This document shows positions 32,856 to 40,906 of a stretch of DNA of 64,000 nt, piece after piece. Position 1 is the stretch's first letter. Each line of letters begins with the position of its first letter. The stretch comes from Aeromicrobium chenweiae (lineage in GTDB: Bacteria; Actinomycetota; Actinomycetes; Propionibacteriales; Nocardioidaceae): the NCBI RefSeq assembly GCF_003065605.1, contig NZ_CP026952.1:2170001-2234000 (forward strand), written 5' to 3'. The translations under genes and the position numbers were made by a program. Under the pieces are notes generated by a model. It made no database searches, was not told the DNA's origin, and worked only from the letters and a program-made list of their open reading frames with translations.

Positions 32856-33446
32856 ATGAACGAGTACAAGAAGCCCTCGCTGCCCGGACCTGCCCTCTTC
32901 GAGGCGCAGACCGGCGGCAGCGATCCGGCCGAGGTGACCGCCGCCGGTCACCGCATCGCGAACCTGCTCGTCCGGGGTCCGCGCACGGTCGACGACCAGG
33001 GACTCGTCGACCGGGTGCTGCACCTCGCCGACGAGGAGGGCCTCGGCGTCATCGCCGAGCTGTGGTCGCACGCGGCGTCCGACAGCCTGGCCGGTGCGCT
33101 CTGGCGGCTCTACCTGCTGCGCACCTGGGTGCACCGCCAGCCCGACCAGGCCGCCCGTGAGTTCGCGGCGGGCAAGGCGTACGCCCCGGTGCACGAGGTG
33201 CTGGCCGGCGTCGTCGACCCGCCGGGGCCCGACGAGGTCATCGCCCTGGTCGACACCGTCGTCCGCGGCATCGTCGGCTCCCACTTCGACGTCACGCTCG
33301 ACCGCGCCGCGGCCTTCGCCCACATCGTCGGGGTCGGTCGCGCGCAGCTCGAGGGCGGAGATGCCCAGAGCGCGGCCCGGCTCGTCGACACCGCCCTGCA
33401 CCTGCGCCGGGCCGCCGAGCTCGACCGTGCCGGCGAGCTGCACTGA
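32856..33446 (+). CDS. Hypothetical helical protein
   Basis: The 196-residue product starts MNEYKKPSLPGPALFEAQTG and is mostly helix (ANLLVRGPRTVDDQGLVDRV, HAASDSLAGALWRLYLLRTW), ending in a hydrophilic helix (LVDTALHLRRAAELDRAGEL). No membrane segment or motif is seen. Similar proteins occur in actinobacteria next to unrelated genes. I cannot name a function. The ATG at 32856 is chosen because sequence before it looks non-coding. Confidence 0.6.
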   Translation: MNEYKKPSLPGPALFEAQTGGSDPAEVTAAGHRIANLLVRGPRTVDDQGLVDRVLHLADEEGLGVIAELWSHAASDSLAGALWRLYLLRTWVHRQPDQAAREFAAGKAYAPVHEVLAGVVDPPGPDEVIALVDTVVRGIVGSHFDVTLDRAAAFAHIVGVGRAQLEGGDAQSAARLVDTALHLRRAAELDRAGELH

Positions 33447-33464
33447 GGGTCACACCGTCGGTGC

Positions 33465-33492
33465 TTGTGTCGTCCGCGGGCTCGGTTAGGCT
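33465..33492 (+). promoter_or_regulatory. Sigma-70-type promoter
   Basis: TTGTGT (33465-33470) and TAGGCT (33487-33492) are separated by 16 bp, close to actinobacterial housekeeping consensus (TTGNNN, TANNNT). Transcription would start at about 33499, exactly where the foldable RNA begins. No ORF with coding character follows on this strand for over 1 kb. Confidence 0.45.
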
Positions 33493-33498
33493 GGTGGA

Positions 33499-33630
33499 CG
33501 CGTCGGGCTGCGGTAGCCCCGGGTCCCAAAATTAGCCGCTTCGAGCGGCCATGCGCCGTGAGGCGCTTCCCAGCCCGGCGTGCCCCTCGTTGTGATCAGG
33601 TGGCATGGTCCTCCCGGACCAGATCTGGTC
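33499..33630 (+). ncRNA. Candidate structured RNA, family unknown
   Basis: A 12-bp outer stem pairs 33499-33510 with 33571-33582 (two G-U). It encloses a 24-base internal segment, a hairpin GCCGC/GCGGC with UUCG-type loop (33535-33549), and a hairpin GCGCC/GGCGC with a GUGA tetraloop (33553-33566), giving a three-way junction. Downstream, GGACCA (33616-33621) can pair either with TGGTCC (33606-33611) or with TGGTC (33626-33630), two mutually exclusive hairpins. A promoter lies just before. The next gene (aldo/keto reductase) is on the opposite strand, so this looks like a free-standing RNA rather than a 5' leader. I do not recognise it as tRNA, tmRNA, SRP RNA or RNase P RNA. The rest of the gap to 33754 shows nothing. 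Confidence 0.35.
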
Positions 33631-33754
33631 GACTTCGCCCGTTTCGGCCCGTCCTGGCCGTCGTCCCCCATAGCGTGACGACCACGAGGTTGGGAGCGGC
33701 CACGATCGCCGACCGGCGTCGATCCAGGGCGAACGCCGGTCGGCTCGGCCGCCC

Positions 33755-34732
33755 CTACCTCGGGGCGAACGTCGTGTAGGACTGCCGCGGTCGCCCGATC
33801 TGCGCCAGCTCCTCCAGGTCCTCGGCCGACGGCACCCACTCGGCCGCGGCGGCATTCGCGGCGACCTGCTCAGGGCGCGTCACTCCCGCGATCACGCTGG
33901 AGACCGCGGGCTGGGCGGCCAGCCCTCCGATCGCGAGGTCGAGCAGCGTGATCCCCCGTGCCGACGCGAAGGCCTCGAGCTGCTCGATGCGGTCCCAGTC
34001 CGCGGTGCGCAGACGTTCGGTCTGCGACGCCAGCTCGAGCCGGGACCCCGCCGGCGGCGCCTGGTCGCGCCGGTACTTGCCGGTCAGCAGGCCGTACGCC
34101 AACGGGTAGTACGGCAGGATCCCGACGCCGAGCGAGAGGCACGCGGGGACGAGCTCGACCTCCGCGGTGCGGTTGTAGAGGGAGTACTCGTTCTGAGCCG
34201 TCACGAACGAGGCCAGGCCCTGGGTCCGGGAGATCCACGCCGCGTCGACGACCTGCCAGGCCTGCAGGTTCGAGCAACCGATCGCCCGGACCTTGCCCTC
34301 GACCACGAGCTCGTTCATCGCACCCAGCGTCTCCTCCAGCGGGGTCGACGGGTCGGGGGTGTGCAGCTGGTACAGGTCGATGTGGTCGGTGCCGAGGCGT
34401 CGCAGGCTCGCCTCGACCGCGGTGCGGACGTACGAGGCGGTCCCACGCCGTCCCCCGTCGTCGCCGTTGACCCCGCCCATGTCCATGCCGAACTTCGTCG
34501 CCAGCACGACCTCGTCGCGGCGTCCCGCCAGCGCGGCCCCGAGGAGCGTCTCACTCTCCCCCCGGCCGTACGTGTCCGCGGTGTCGAAGAACGTGACCCC
34601 GTGGTCGAGGGCGGCGGCCACCACCGCCGTGGTGCGTTCGGAGTCGATGCGCGTGCCGAACGCGTTGCAACCGATGCCGACCGCCGGGACCGAGATGTCG
34701 CTGGAGCCGAGCGTGCGAGAGGAGAGCGTCAT
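33755..34732 (-). CDS. Aldo/keto reductase
   Basis: The 325-residue protein is a TIM-barrel oxidoreductase of the YajO/Tas-like AKR group: SVPAVGIGCNAFGTRID at the start, TFFDTADTYGRGESETLLG (catalytic Asp and Tyr), VVLATKFGMDMGG (Lys), IDLYQLHTPDPSTPLEETL (His), IGCSNLQAWQV and a C-terminal NADPH-binding SSVIAGVTRPEQVAANA. Substrate unknown. It is a full-length counterpart to the remnant at 2240. Confidence 0.88.
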   Translation of the reverse strand: MTLSSRTLGSSDISVPAVGIGCNAFGTRIDSERTTAVVAAALDHGVTFFDTADTYGRGESETLLGAALAGRRDEVVLATKFGMDMGGVNGDDGGRRGTASYVRTAVEASLRRLGTDHIDLYQLHTPDPSTPLEETLGAMNELVVEGKVRAIGCSNLQAWQVVDAAWISRTQGLASFVTAQNEYSLYNRTAEVELVPACLSLGVGILPYYPLAYGLLTGKYRRDQAPPAGSRLELASQTERLRTADWDRIEQLEAFASARGITLLDLAIGGLAAQPAVSSVIAGVTRPEQVAANAAAAEWVPSAEDLEELAQIGRPRQSYTTFAPR

Positions 34733-34806
34733 GCCAAGCAGCGTAGGCAGCGAGTGCGATCTGCCTCACCTGCGGTGGTGCACCCGGCTCCCGTAGACTT
34801 GTCCAG

Positions 34807-35151
34807 ATGATCATGAGCTCCGCGACGCGCAGAACTGCCGCCGTGCTCATGATGGCCCTCGTGGCGGTGCTCCTGGTCGCGACCGGTGGATCGGCCCGCG
34901 GTGTCCATCACCGCGTCAGCGCCGGCGCCGGGCATGCCGCGGCCCCGCAGCAGACCGGACGTCAGCTCGACGTCCCCGTCGCGCACCAGCACGACCAACC
35001 GTCGTCACACCACCTCGACCTCGCGTCCACCCCGCCGTCACAGGCACCCGGTCTGGCCGACACCGGCTGGGGCCCGGCGAGCACGGACACGACGACGTAC
35101 GTCGACGCCGCGGGCGTGACACCGACCGGACGGGCGCCGCCGGCTCTCTGA
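34807..35151 (+). CDS. Small exported His-rich hypothetical protein
   Basis: The 114-residue protein has a signal peptide (RRTAAVLMMALVAVLLVATG) and a mature part rich in His, Gln and Pro (VAHQHDQPSSHHLDLAS). Histidine clusters suggest metal binding but this is inference. The sequence TAGACT ends seven bases before the ATG, a -10 element placed so that the mRNA would start at or next to the start codon (leaderless). Another ATG lies two codons in. No family recognised. Confidence 0.5.
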   Translation: MIMSSATRRTAAVLMMALVAVLLVATGGSARGVHHRVSAGAGHAAAPQQTGRQLDVPVAHQHDQPSSHHLDLASTPPSQAPGLADTGWGPASTDTTTYVDAAGVTPTGRAPPAL

Positions 35152-35206
35152 GCTGCGCCCACCCGTCCGACCCACGCCGTCCGGCGTCACCTGCGAAAGT
35201 TCTCCC

Positions 35207-37507
35207 ATGTCATCCCGTGCCCCGTTGTGGCGTGCGCTCGCCGCCTTCGCGATCGTCGCCGTCTCGCTCCTGCTCGCCCTGAAGCTCGATGCCAAGCTCG
35301 GCCTCGACCTCAAGGGCGGCACCCAGATCGTGTTGGAGACCCGTGACTCCGACCGGGTCAAGGCCGACGCCGAGTCCACCGACCGCGCGCTGAACGTCCT
35401 GCGTGGTCGTGTCGACGCCCTCGGCGTCGCCGAGCCGACCCTCGCCCGCTCGGGCGACAAGCGGATCATCATCGAGCTGCCCGGCGTGCAGGACCCGCGC
35501 GAAGCGGCCAAGGTGATCGGCCAGACCGCACAGCTGTCGTTCCACGAGGTCCTCGCCGTCCCCGAGGGGGACGCCAAGCCCGGCAAGGGCGAGCGGATCG
35601 TCGAGGACGAGGACGGTCGCCCGATCCTGATTGGCAAGCAGCTCCTCGACGGCAACGGCGTCAAGAACGCCAGCGCCGGGCAGAACCAGCAGTCGCTCGG
35701 GCAGTGGATCGTCAACATCGACTTCAACAAGGACGGCAGCAGCGGCTGGAAGCAGCTGGTCGCCGACGCCTGCGCCAACCCCGCAGCGGGGCAGCGCATC
35801 GCGATCCTGCTCGACAACGACACCATCTCCTCCCCCGCGGTCCAGCCGGACCTGTGCACATCCGGTGGCGGCAGCCAGACCCAGATCACCGGCGACTTCA
35901 CCTCCGAGACGTCCAAGGACCTCGCGGCACTCATCAAGGGCGGCGCGCTCCCGGTGCCCGTCGAGGTCATCGAGCAGAGGACCGTCGGCCCGACGCTCGG
36001 CAAGGTCGCCATCGACGCCTCGATCGAGGCAGCCATCATCGGCATCGTCCTGACTGGCTTGTTCATCATGTTCGTCTACCGGTTGGTCGGCCTGCTCGCC
36101 ACGATCGCACTCGGCACGTACGCCCTGATCGCGTACGGACTGCTCGTGTGGCTCGGAGCAACGCTCACCCTGCCCGGACTCGCAGGCTTCGTGCTGGCGA
36201 TCGGCTTGGCGATCGACGCGAACGTCCTCGTCTTCGAACGCGCGCGGGAGGAGTACGCCGAGCGACGTTCGGCGGGCCTCTCCCCCGCGCTGACCACGGG
36301 TTTCAACAAGGCCTGGTCGGCGATCCTCGACTCCAACGTCACGACTCTGCTGGCCGCGGCCCTGCTGTTCTTCTTCGCCTCGGGCCCCGTCAAGGGCTTC
36401 GGCGTCACGCTGTCGATCGGCGTCGTCGCCTCCATGATCTCGGCCCTGGTGGTCGCGCGCGTCCTGTGCGAGTGGGCGATGCGACGCTCGTTCGTCCGTG
36501 ACCGTCCGGCGATCAGCGGCCTGGCCGGCACCGGTCGGATCCGCAAGTGGCTGACCGAGAGCGGCCCGGACCTCATGAAGCGCAGCGGCACGTGGATCAT
36601 CATCACGTTGGTCGTGGCCGTCGTCTCGGTCGGTGGAATCGCGATCCGCGGGCTCAACCTGGGCGTCGAGTTCACCGGCGGACGCCTGCTGGAGTACTCC
36701 ACGTCCAAGTCCGTGAATGCCGAGGACGCCCGCGTCGCGGTCAGCGATGCCGGGTTCACCCAGGCCGTCGTGCAGTCCTCGTCGGGTGAGGACGGTCGCG
36801 AGAACATCAGCGTCCGCCTCGACAACATCACCAACGACGAGGCCGTCGAGATCGAGAACGCGCTCGCGGGCGTCGCCGGCGACGTCGAGAAGGAGCGCGA
36901 CGAGCTGATCGGGCCGAGCCTCGGCAAGGAGCTGCGTGACAAGGCCCTCATCGCGTTCGCGATCGCGGTCGCAGCGCAGATGCTCTACCTGGCCTGGCGG
37001 TTCCGTTGGACGTACGCGGCCGCGGCCGTGCTCTCGATGTCCTCGGTGGTGCTGACGGTGGTCGGCGTGTTCGCCTGGTGGGGCAAGCCGATCGACGGCG
37101 TGTTCCTGGCGGCGGTGCTGTCGATCATCGGTCTGGCGGTCAACGACACGATCGTGGTGTTCGACCGCATCCGCGAGCACACGAGGGAGAACCGGAAGCG
37201 ACCACTGCGGGACGTCGTCAACGAGGCGATCCTGCAGACCATCCCCCGCACGATCAACACGGGCCTCGGCGCGATGTTCATCCTGGCGGCGCTCGCCGTC
37301 CTCGGTGGGGACTCGCTCACCGACTTCGCGATCGCACTGCTCATCGGGCTCTCGGTCGGCATCCTCTCGACGATCTTCACCGCCTCGGCGCTGGCGGTCG
37401 TCCTCGAGGAGCGCTTCCCGCACGACCCGGACGCAGCGCCGAAGAAGGTCATCGACCCGTACGCCTCGGTCGACGACGGCAGGAACACCACGGGGGCCGT
37501 CGTCTGA
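35207..37507 (+). CDS. secDF: Fused protein translocase subunit SecDF
   Basis: The 766-residue protein joins SecD and SecF in one chain. The SecD part has LGLDLKGGTQIVLETRD, the P1 periplasmic region, and LAIGLAIDANVLVFERAREE with the proton-relay Asp. The SecF part, from about residue 460, has LNLGVEFTGGRLLEYST, LSIIGLAVNDTIVVFDRIRE and INTGLGAMFILAALAVLGG. About 12 helices are expected. SecDF uses the proton gradient to pull exported proteins across the membrane. Actinobacteria usually have separate secD and secF near ruvABC; here none of those genes is adjacent, so this may be an additional, fused copy. Confidence 0.9.
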   Translation: MSSRAPLWRALAAFAIVAVSLLLALKLDAKLGLDLKGGTQIVLETRDSDRVKADAESTDRALNVLRGRVDALGVAEPTLARSGDKRIIIELPGVQDPREAAKVIGQTAQLSFHEVLAVPEGDAKPGKGERIVEDEDGRPILIGKQLLDGNGVKNASAGQNQQSLGQWIVNIDFNKDGSSGWKQLVADACANPAAGQRIAILLDNDTISSPAVQPDLCTSGGGSQTQITGDFTSETSKDLAALIKGGALPVPVEVIEQRTVGPTLGKVAIDASIEAAIIGIVLTGLFIMFVYRLVGLLATIALGTYALIAYGLLVWLGATLTLPGLAGFVLAIGLAIDANVLVFERAREEYAERRSAGLSPALTTGFNKAWSAILDSNVTTLLAAALLFFFASGPVKGFGVTLSIGVVASMISALVVARVLCEWAMRRSFVRDRPAISGLAGTGRIRKWLTESGPDLMKRSGTWIIITLVVAVVSVGGIAIRGLNLGVEFTGGRLLEYSTSKSVNAEDARVAVSDAGFTQAVVQSSSGEDGRENISVRLDNITNDEAVEIENALAGVAGDVEKERDELIGPSLGKELRDKALIAFAIAVAAQMLYLAWRFRWTYAAAAVLSMSSVVLTVVGVFAWWGKPIDGVFLAAVLSIIGLAVNDTIVVFDRIREHTRENRKRPLRDVVNEAILQTIPRTINTGLGAMFILAALAVLGGDSLTDFAIALLIGLSVGILSTIFTASALAVVLEERFPHDPDAAPKKVIDPYASVDDGRNTTGAVV

Positions 37508-37555
37508 CGGGTGCGCGTGCGCGGCGGGCGGGCGCCGTCGTCTGACGGGTGCGCG
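37496..37555 (+). repeat. 22-bp direct repeat at the secDF 3' end
   Basis: GCCGTCGTCTGACGGGTGCG plus CG occurs at 37496-37517 and again at 37534-37555, 38 bp apart. The first copy contains the secDF stop codon. This is probably a local duplication of the gene end. Confidence 0.7.
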
Positions 37556-37584
37556 CCCGCCCGAGCGGGCATATCGTGTCCGGC

Positions 37585-38373
37585 ATGACCGACATCGGGG
37601 AGGTTCGTTTCGGCGGGCGAGCCAAGTGGGGCCGGGTCACCAGCCACCTCGTGCTCGCCGCCCTCGGGGCATTCCTGACCGTCGTGGCGTTCGTCGCGGT
37701 GCCGGCGGACGTCCACGCCGTGCGGGCACTGGGCTGGTACACCCTCGCGGCGACGGTGCTCACCCTCGCGGTGACAGCGGCGCTCGCGGGAGTGGGACAG
37801 CTGCCCACCCTCCACGCGGCCAGTGTCGACGGGGACGAGGGACGAGGCGTCGAGGCGTGGCCCTGGGAGTGGCGCTACGACCTGGCGCTCGACCTCGGCC
37901 TGGGGATCGTGCTGGTCGTCGTCGCCGCGATCGGCGCGGCCGCGGGCAACGGCTGGCTCGCGCCGAGCGTGGTCGTCGCACTAGCGGCGGCCTGGTTCCT
38001 GGTGCGGGTGGGACTGTCGCTCAGCGGGCGTCGACGGAACGAGGCGCTGTGGCTCACCCGTGGCGATCTCGTGCACGACACGGTCAACGGTCGCGGGCGG
38101 TGCGGACGCGACCACGTCACGAGAGTGTCGACCATCGACCGGTTCGTGATCGCCGACGTGGACACGGCCACCACGCAGAAGCTGCCACCCCGACCCTGGC
38201 GCCGTCGGCGCCGTCTCAACGATCCCCGCACGATGGTCTTCGACACCAGCATGACTGGCCACACGCCCGAGCAGATCGCCGATTGGCTGCGGACCGAGCT
38301 CCGGCTCGAGGATCCTCGACCGCTCGGAGGATCACCACGATCTGCCACCCGACGTCGACACACCAGGGGTTGA
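37585..38373 (+). CDS. Hypothetical membrane protein of the WXG cassette
   Basis: The 262-residue protein has four predicted helices (VTSHLVLAALGAFLTVVAFV, ALGWYTLAATVLTLAVTAAL, LALDLGLGIVLVVVAAIGAA, WLAPSVVVALAAAWFLVRVG) and then a soluble C-terminal half with a basic stretch (PPRPWRRRRRLNDP). No family recognised. It ends two bases before the SAV_915-like gene and is the first gene of the cassette leading to the glycine-zipper protein. A role as immunity or accessory membrane protein is possible but unproven. Confidence 0.55.
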   Translation: MTDIGEVRFGGRAKWGRVTSHLVLAALGAFLTVVAFVAVPADVHAVRALGWYTLAATVLTLAVTAALAGVGQLPTLHAASVDGDEGRGVEAWPWEWRYDLALDLGLGIVLVVVAAIGAAAGNGWLAPSVVVALAAAWFLVRVGLSLSGRRRNEALWLTRGDLVHDTVNGRGRCGRDHVTRVSTIDRFVIADVDTATTQKLPPRPWRRRRRLNDPRTMVFDTSMTGHTPEQIADWLRTELRLEDPRPLGGSPRSATRRRHTRG

Positions 38374-38375
38374 CC

Positions 38376-38681
38376 ATGACCGCGACCATCGCGGAGTCCG
38401 GCACCGGACGTGCCATGCCGCCCGTCGTCTACGTGCCGACCACGGACGAACCGGATCCGCACCAGCGCCGGGTCGTGATGCATCACGTGGAGGACGGCCG
38501 AACGGCGCTCTACACGTACTCGGCGCCCGATCGTCTGGACGACTTCTACCTGCCCGGCAGTCCTTGGATGCTGTGCGACGTACCCACCCTCCAGCGCATC
38601 CACGACGAGACGCCCTACGACCTGCTGTTCGTCGACGTCGACCCCGGGCTGCGCGAGGAGACGGCGGAGGCCACCTCGTGA
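38376..38681 (+). CDS. SAV_915-like small protein
   Basis: The 101-residue soluble protein contains RTALYTYSAPDRLDDFYLPG, PWMLCDVPTLQRIHDETPYD and LLFVDVDPGLRE. This matches the layout of SAV_915/SseB-like proteins that often accompany WXG-type secreted proteins in actinobacteria. Its stop overlaps the GTG of the next gene (GTGA). Function is unknown; in comparable cassettes the small upstream proteins act as effector partners. Confidence 0.6.
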   Translation: MTATIAESGTGRAMPPVVYVPTTDEPDPHQRRVVMHHVEDGRTALYTYSAPDRLDDFYLPGSPWMLCDVPTLQRIHDETPYDLLFVDVDPGLREETAEATS

Positions 38682-38974
38682 CGGGCGGCATCGACGTCGA
38701 CCTCGGCACCCTCACCTCGATCGCCGCCCTCCTCGACCGCGGAGCGGACGACCTCGAAGGCCTCGCCGGCAGCGTGCCCGCAGGCGTCGACGCCGGCCCG
38801 ATGACCGGCTTCGTCGCGAGCCTCCTCAGCCAGGTCGTCGACAGCGCCGGCAACGTGTCGACGGCGTCGACCGCGGCCGCCGATCTCGTGCGCCTCAGCG
38901 GGGACTACTACCGGAGGGCCGACGCCGAGGCCGAGGCCGACTTCGCCGACATCAAGAAGGCGATGGAGCAATGA
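38678..38974 (+). CDS. EspC/WXG-like small secretion-partner protein
   Basis: The 98-residue protein is a helix-turn-helix hairpin type: IDVDLGTLTSIAALLDRGAD, a Gly/Pro-containing middle (SVPAGVDAGPMTGF), then QVVDSAGNVSTASTAAADLV and YYRRADAEAEADFADIKKAM. The C-terminal YxxxD/E-like element (YYRRADAE) fits type VII secretion signals. GTG start overlaps the previous stop and its own stop overlaps the next ATG (ATGA), so it is made with the effector-like protein. Confidence 0.6.
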   Translation: MTGGIDVDLGTLTSIAALLDRGADDLEGLAGSVPAGVDAGPMTGFVASLLSQVVDSAGNVSTASTAAADLVRLSGDYYRRADAEAEADFADIKKAMEQ

Positions 38975-40239
38975 GCGTCGACACCGAGATCCAGGGCAGC
39001 CCGGGGTCGGTCGAGTCGGTCGGCTCCTGGTTGCGCGGGTCGCTGGCACCGGCGGTCGGACGTGCCGCCGACGGCATGAACGACGCCCGCAAGTCCGCCG
39101 ACGACTCGTGGCAGGGCCCGGCCGGCGACCAGTTCTCCTCGTGCATGGCGGCCGCCCGCGACAAGACGGACTCGCTCGAGAAGGCTGCGCGGACGATGGC
39201 CGACGACCTCGACGCCTTCGGGGAGAAGCTGCGTGGCTGCCAGAACGACATGGCGACGATCCGCACCGACGCGACAGCCGCCGGTCTCACGGTCGTGGGG
39301 TTCATCGTCCAGGACCCGGGCCCGGGACCGGCCCGCCCGCCCGACGGCTTCACCGGCACCCCCGAGGAGGTGGCCGTCCACAACGACAAGGTTGCCGCCT
39401 ATGACGCCCATCAGGACAAGATCGAGGCCTACAACCACGCGTCGAGCGAGGCGACCCGGATCGACCGGAAGTACGCAACCGCGTGCCGCTCGCTGCAGGA
39501 CGAGTACACGATCGGCCAGCACGCGTCCTGGCTGCTGACCACCGCCGACATCCTCGGCGACGCGACGGCTGGCGCGATCGGCGTCGGCATCGCCGGTAAG
39601 CGGAGCAAGCTCAACGGCCGCGCCCACGACCTCGTCGAGGAGGCGCGGCGCGCGATCGACGACCTGCAGGCCCATCCCGAGCGCTACCTCAAGCGCAAGT
39701 GGCTCATCTTCAAGACGCTGGACACCGCCAAGCTCGAGGCCGACCGCCTGGCCGTCGCCGGCAAGCTCGACGAGGCCGAGGACCTGCTGCGGCAGAGCCA
39801 CCTCGCAGGCGATGCCAAGATGCCCAAGGTGCTGGGACGGGCCGGCAAGGTGCTCGGCCCGGCGGGCCTCGGCCTCGGCATCTACAACGACTACCAGGAG
39901 GGCGAGACCACCACCCAGATCGTGGTCTCGCAGGGGGTCTCGACCGGTGTCGGCATCGCCGCCGGCGCGGGCGCGACGATGCTCTCCAGCATGGCCGTCG
40001 GCGCCGCAATCGGCTCGGTCGTCCCCGGCGCAGGAACTGCCGTCGGCGCTGTCGTCGGCACCGTCGTCGGAGCGGGGATCGCAATCTTCTCGGACGGCGC
40101 CATCGACTCGCTCTTCGAGAACGGTCCCGACGTGGGCAAGGCCTTCGAAGAAGGCGTCGACGCCCTTGCCGACACGGGAAACGCGATCAAGGACGGGGTG
40201 TCCAGCGTGGGCGACAAGATCGGCGGCCTGTTCGGCTGA
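38971..40239 (+). CDS. WXG-type protein with C-terminal glycine zipper
   Basis: The 422-residue protein has an N-terminal WXG100-like helical hairpin with DDSWQGPAGDQF (WQG at 47-49), a Pro/Gly linker at about 112-130, and a long helical middle. A hydrophobic C-terminal region (320-375) has glycines at 355, 359, 363 and 367 in perfect GxxxG register, preceded by G344xxxG348, and then an amphipathic tail. There is no recognisable nuclease, deaminase or peptidase domain. Type VII secreted toxins such as TspA and TelE depolarise membranes through glycine zippers, so a pore-forming effector is a reasonable inference; a truncated polymorphic toxin is the alternative. It is the third coupled gene of a cassette. 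No ESX core gene is in the window. Confidence 0.7.
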   Translation: MSVDTEIQGSPGSVESVGSWLRGSLAPAVGRAADGMNDARKSADDSWQGPAGDQFSSCMAAARDKTDSLEKAARTMADDLDAFGEKLRGCQNDMATIRTDATAAGLTVVGFIVQDPGPGPARPPDGFTGTPEEVAVHNDKVAAYDAHQDKIEAYNHASSEATRIDRKYATACRSLQDEYTIGQHASWLLTTADILGDATAGAIGVGIAGKRSKLNGRAHDLVEEARRAIDDLQAHPERYLKRKWLIFKTLDTAKLEADRLAVAGKLDEAEDLLRQSHLAGDAKMPKVLGRAGKVLGPAGLGLGIYNDYQEGETTTQIVVSQGVSTGVGIAAGAGATMLSSMAVGAAIGSVVPGAGTAVGAVVGTVVGAGIAIFSDGAIDSLFENGPDVGKAFEEGVDALADTGNAIKDGVSSVGDKIGGLFG

Positions 40240-40372
40240 GCGCCCGGACGTCATTCTGCCGGCGTGGCCCCGAGCCGCGGACGCGACGGCGTGCTGCGCC
40301 GCCACGCCCGTCATCCACAGAAGGACCTCGCGGGACTTACCGAATCGCGGGCATTTCGGTAGTTTTCCAAGC

Positions 40373-40906
40373 ATGCGATTCGGGGGAATTGTTCTGGTCA
40401 CGGCGTTGACCCTCGGTGCCTGCTCGTCCGACCCGGCGCCGGTCGAACCCGCGCGATCAGCCACCACTCCGACACCCACGGCCACGGCCCCGCCCATGCC
40501 CGACCAGGCACGCGAGGACTCCCCCGAAGGCGCCGCCGCTTTCGTCAAGCACTACGTGGACGTCTTCAACTACGCAGCCGCAACGGGCGACGTGGAAGAG
40601 CTCACGCGCCTGTCCTCCCCCAGCTGCAAGGGGTGCCAGAGCTACATCAACCTCTACCGGGACACCTACGCCGCGGGTGGCTACTTCAAAGGCGGCAAGT
40701 GGAACCTCGGTGACCTGAACCTCGAGGTCGGCAACGATGAAACGTACTTGACGACCCAGGTGATGGTCGACGAGGGGACGAGCAGGTCTCGAGCCGATGC
40801 TGAAGAGGTTGGCGAGAAAGGCGAACGGAACACCATCAGCTTCGCCGCGCAGGCCACCGCCGAAGGATGGCGTCTCCAGCAGTTGGGGCTAGGTGAGGTC
40901 GAATGA
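40373..40906 (+). CDS. DUF6318-like lipoprotein
   Basis: The 177-residue protein has signal peptide MRFGGIVLVTALTLGAC with lipobox LGAC, a Thr/Pro linker, and an NTF2-like fold candidate: AAAFVKHYVDVFNYAAATGD, SSPSCKGCQSYINLY (two cysteines, possible disulfide) and YFKGGKWNLGDLNLE. These features match DUF6318 lipoproteins of actinobacteria. It is coupled (ATGA) to the secreted protein downstream and follows the glycine-zipper gene by 133 bp. Confidence 0.7.
   Translation: MRFGGIVLVTALTLGACSSDPAPVEPARSATTPTPTATAPPMPDQAREDSPEGAAAFVKHYVDVFNYAAATGDVEELTRLSSPSCKGCQSYINLYRDTYAAGGYFKGGKWNLGDLNLEVGNDETYLTTQVMVDEGTSRSRADAEEVGEKGERNTISFAAQATAEGWRLQQLGLGEVE

Noticed and set aside
33465..33779. Plus-strand open frame over the structured-RNA region
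   Set aside because: Arg/Pro-rich with no Shine-Dalgarno or codon bias; stems and loops explain the sequence better.
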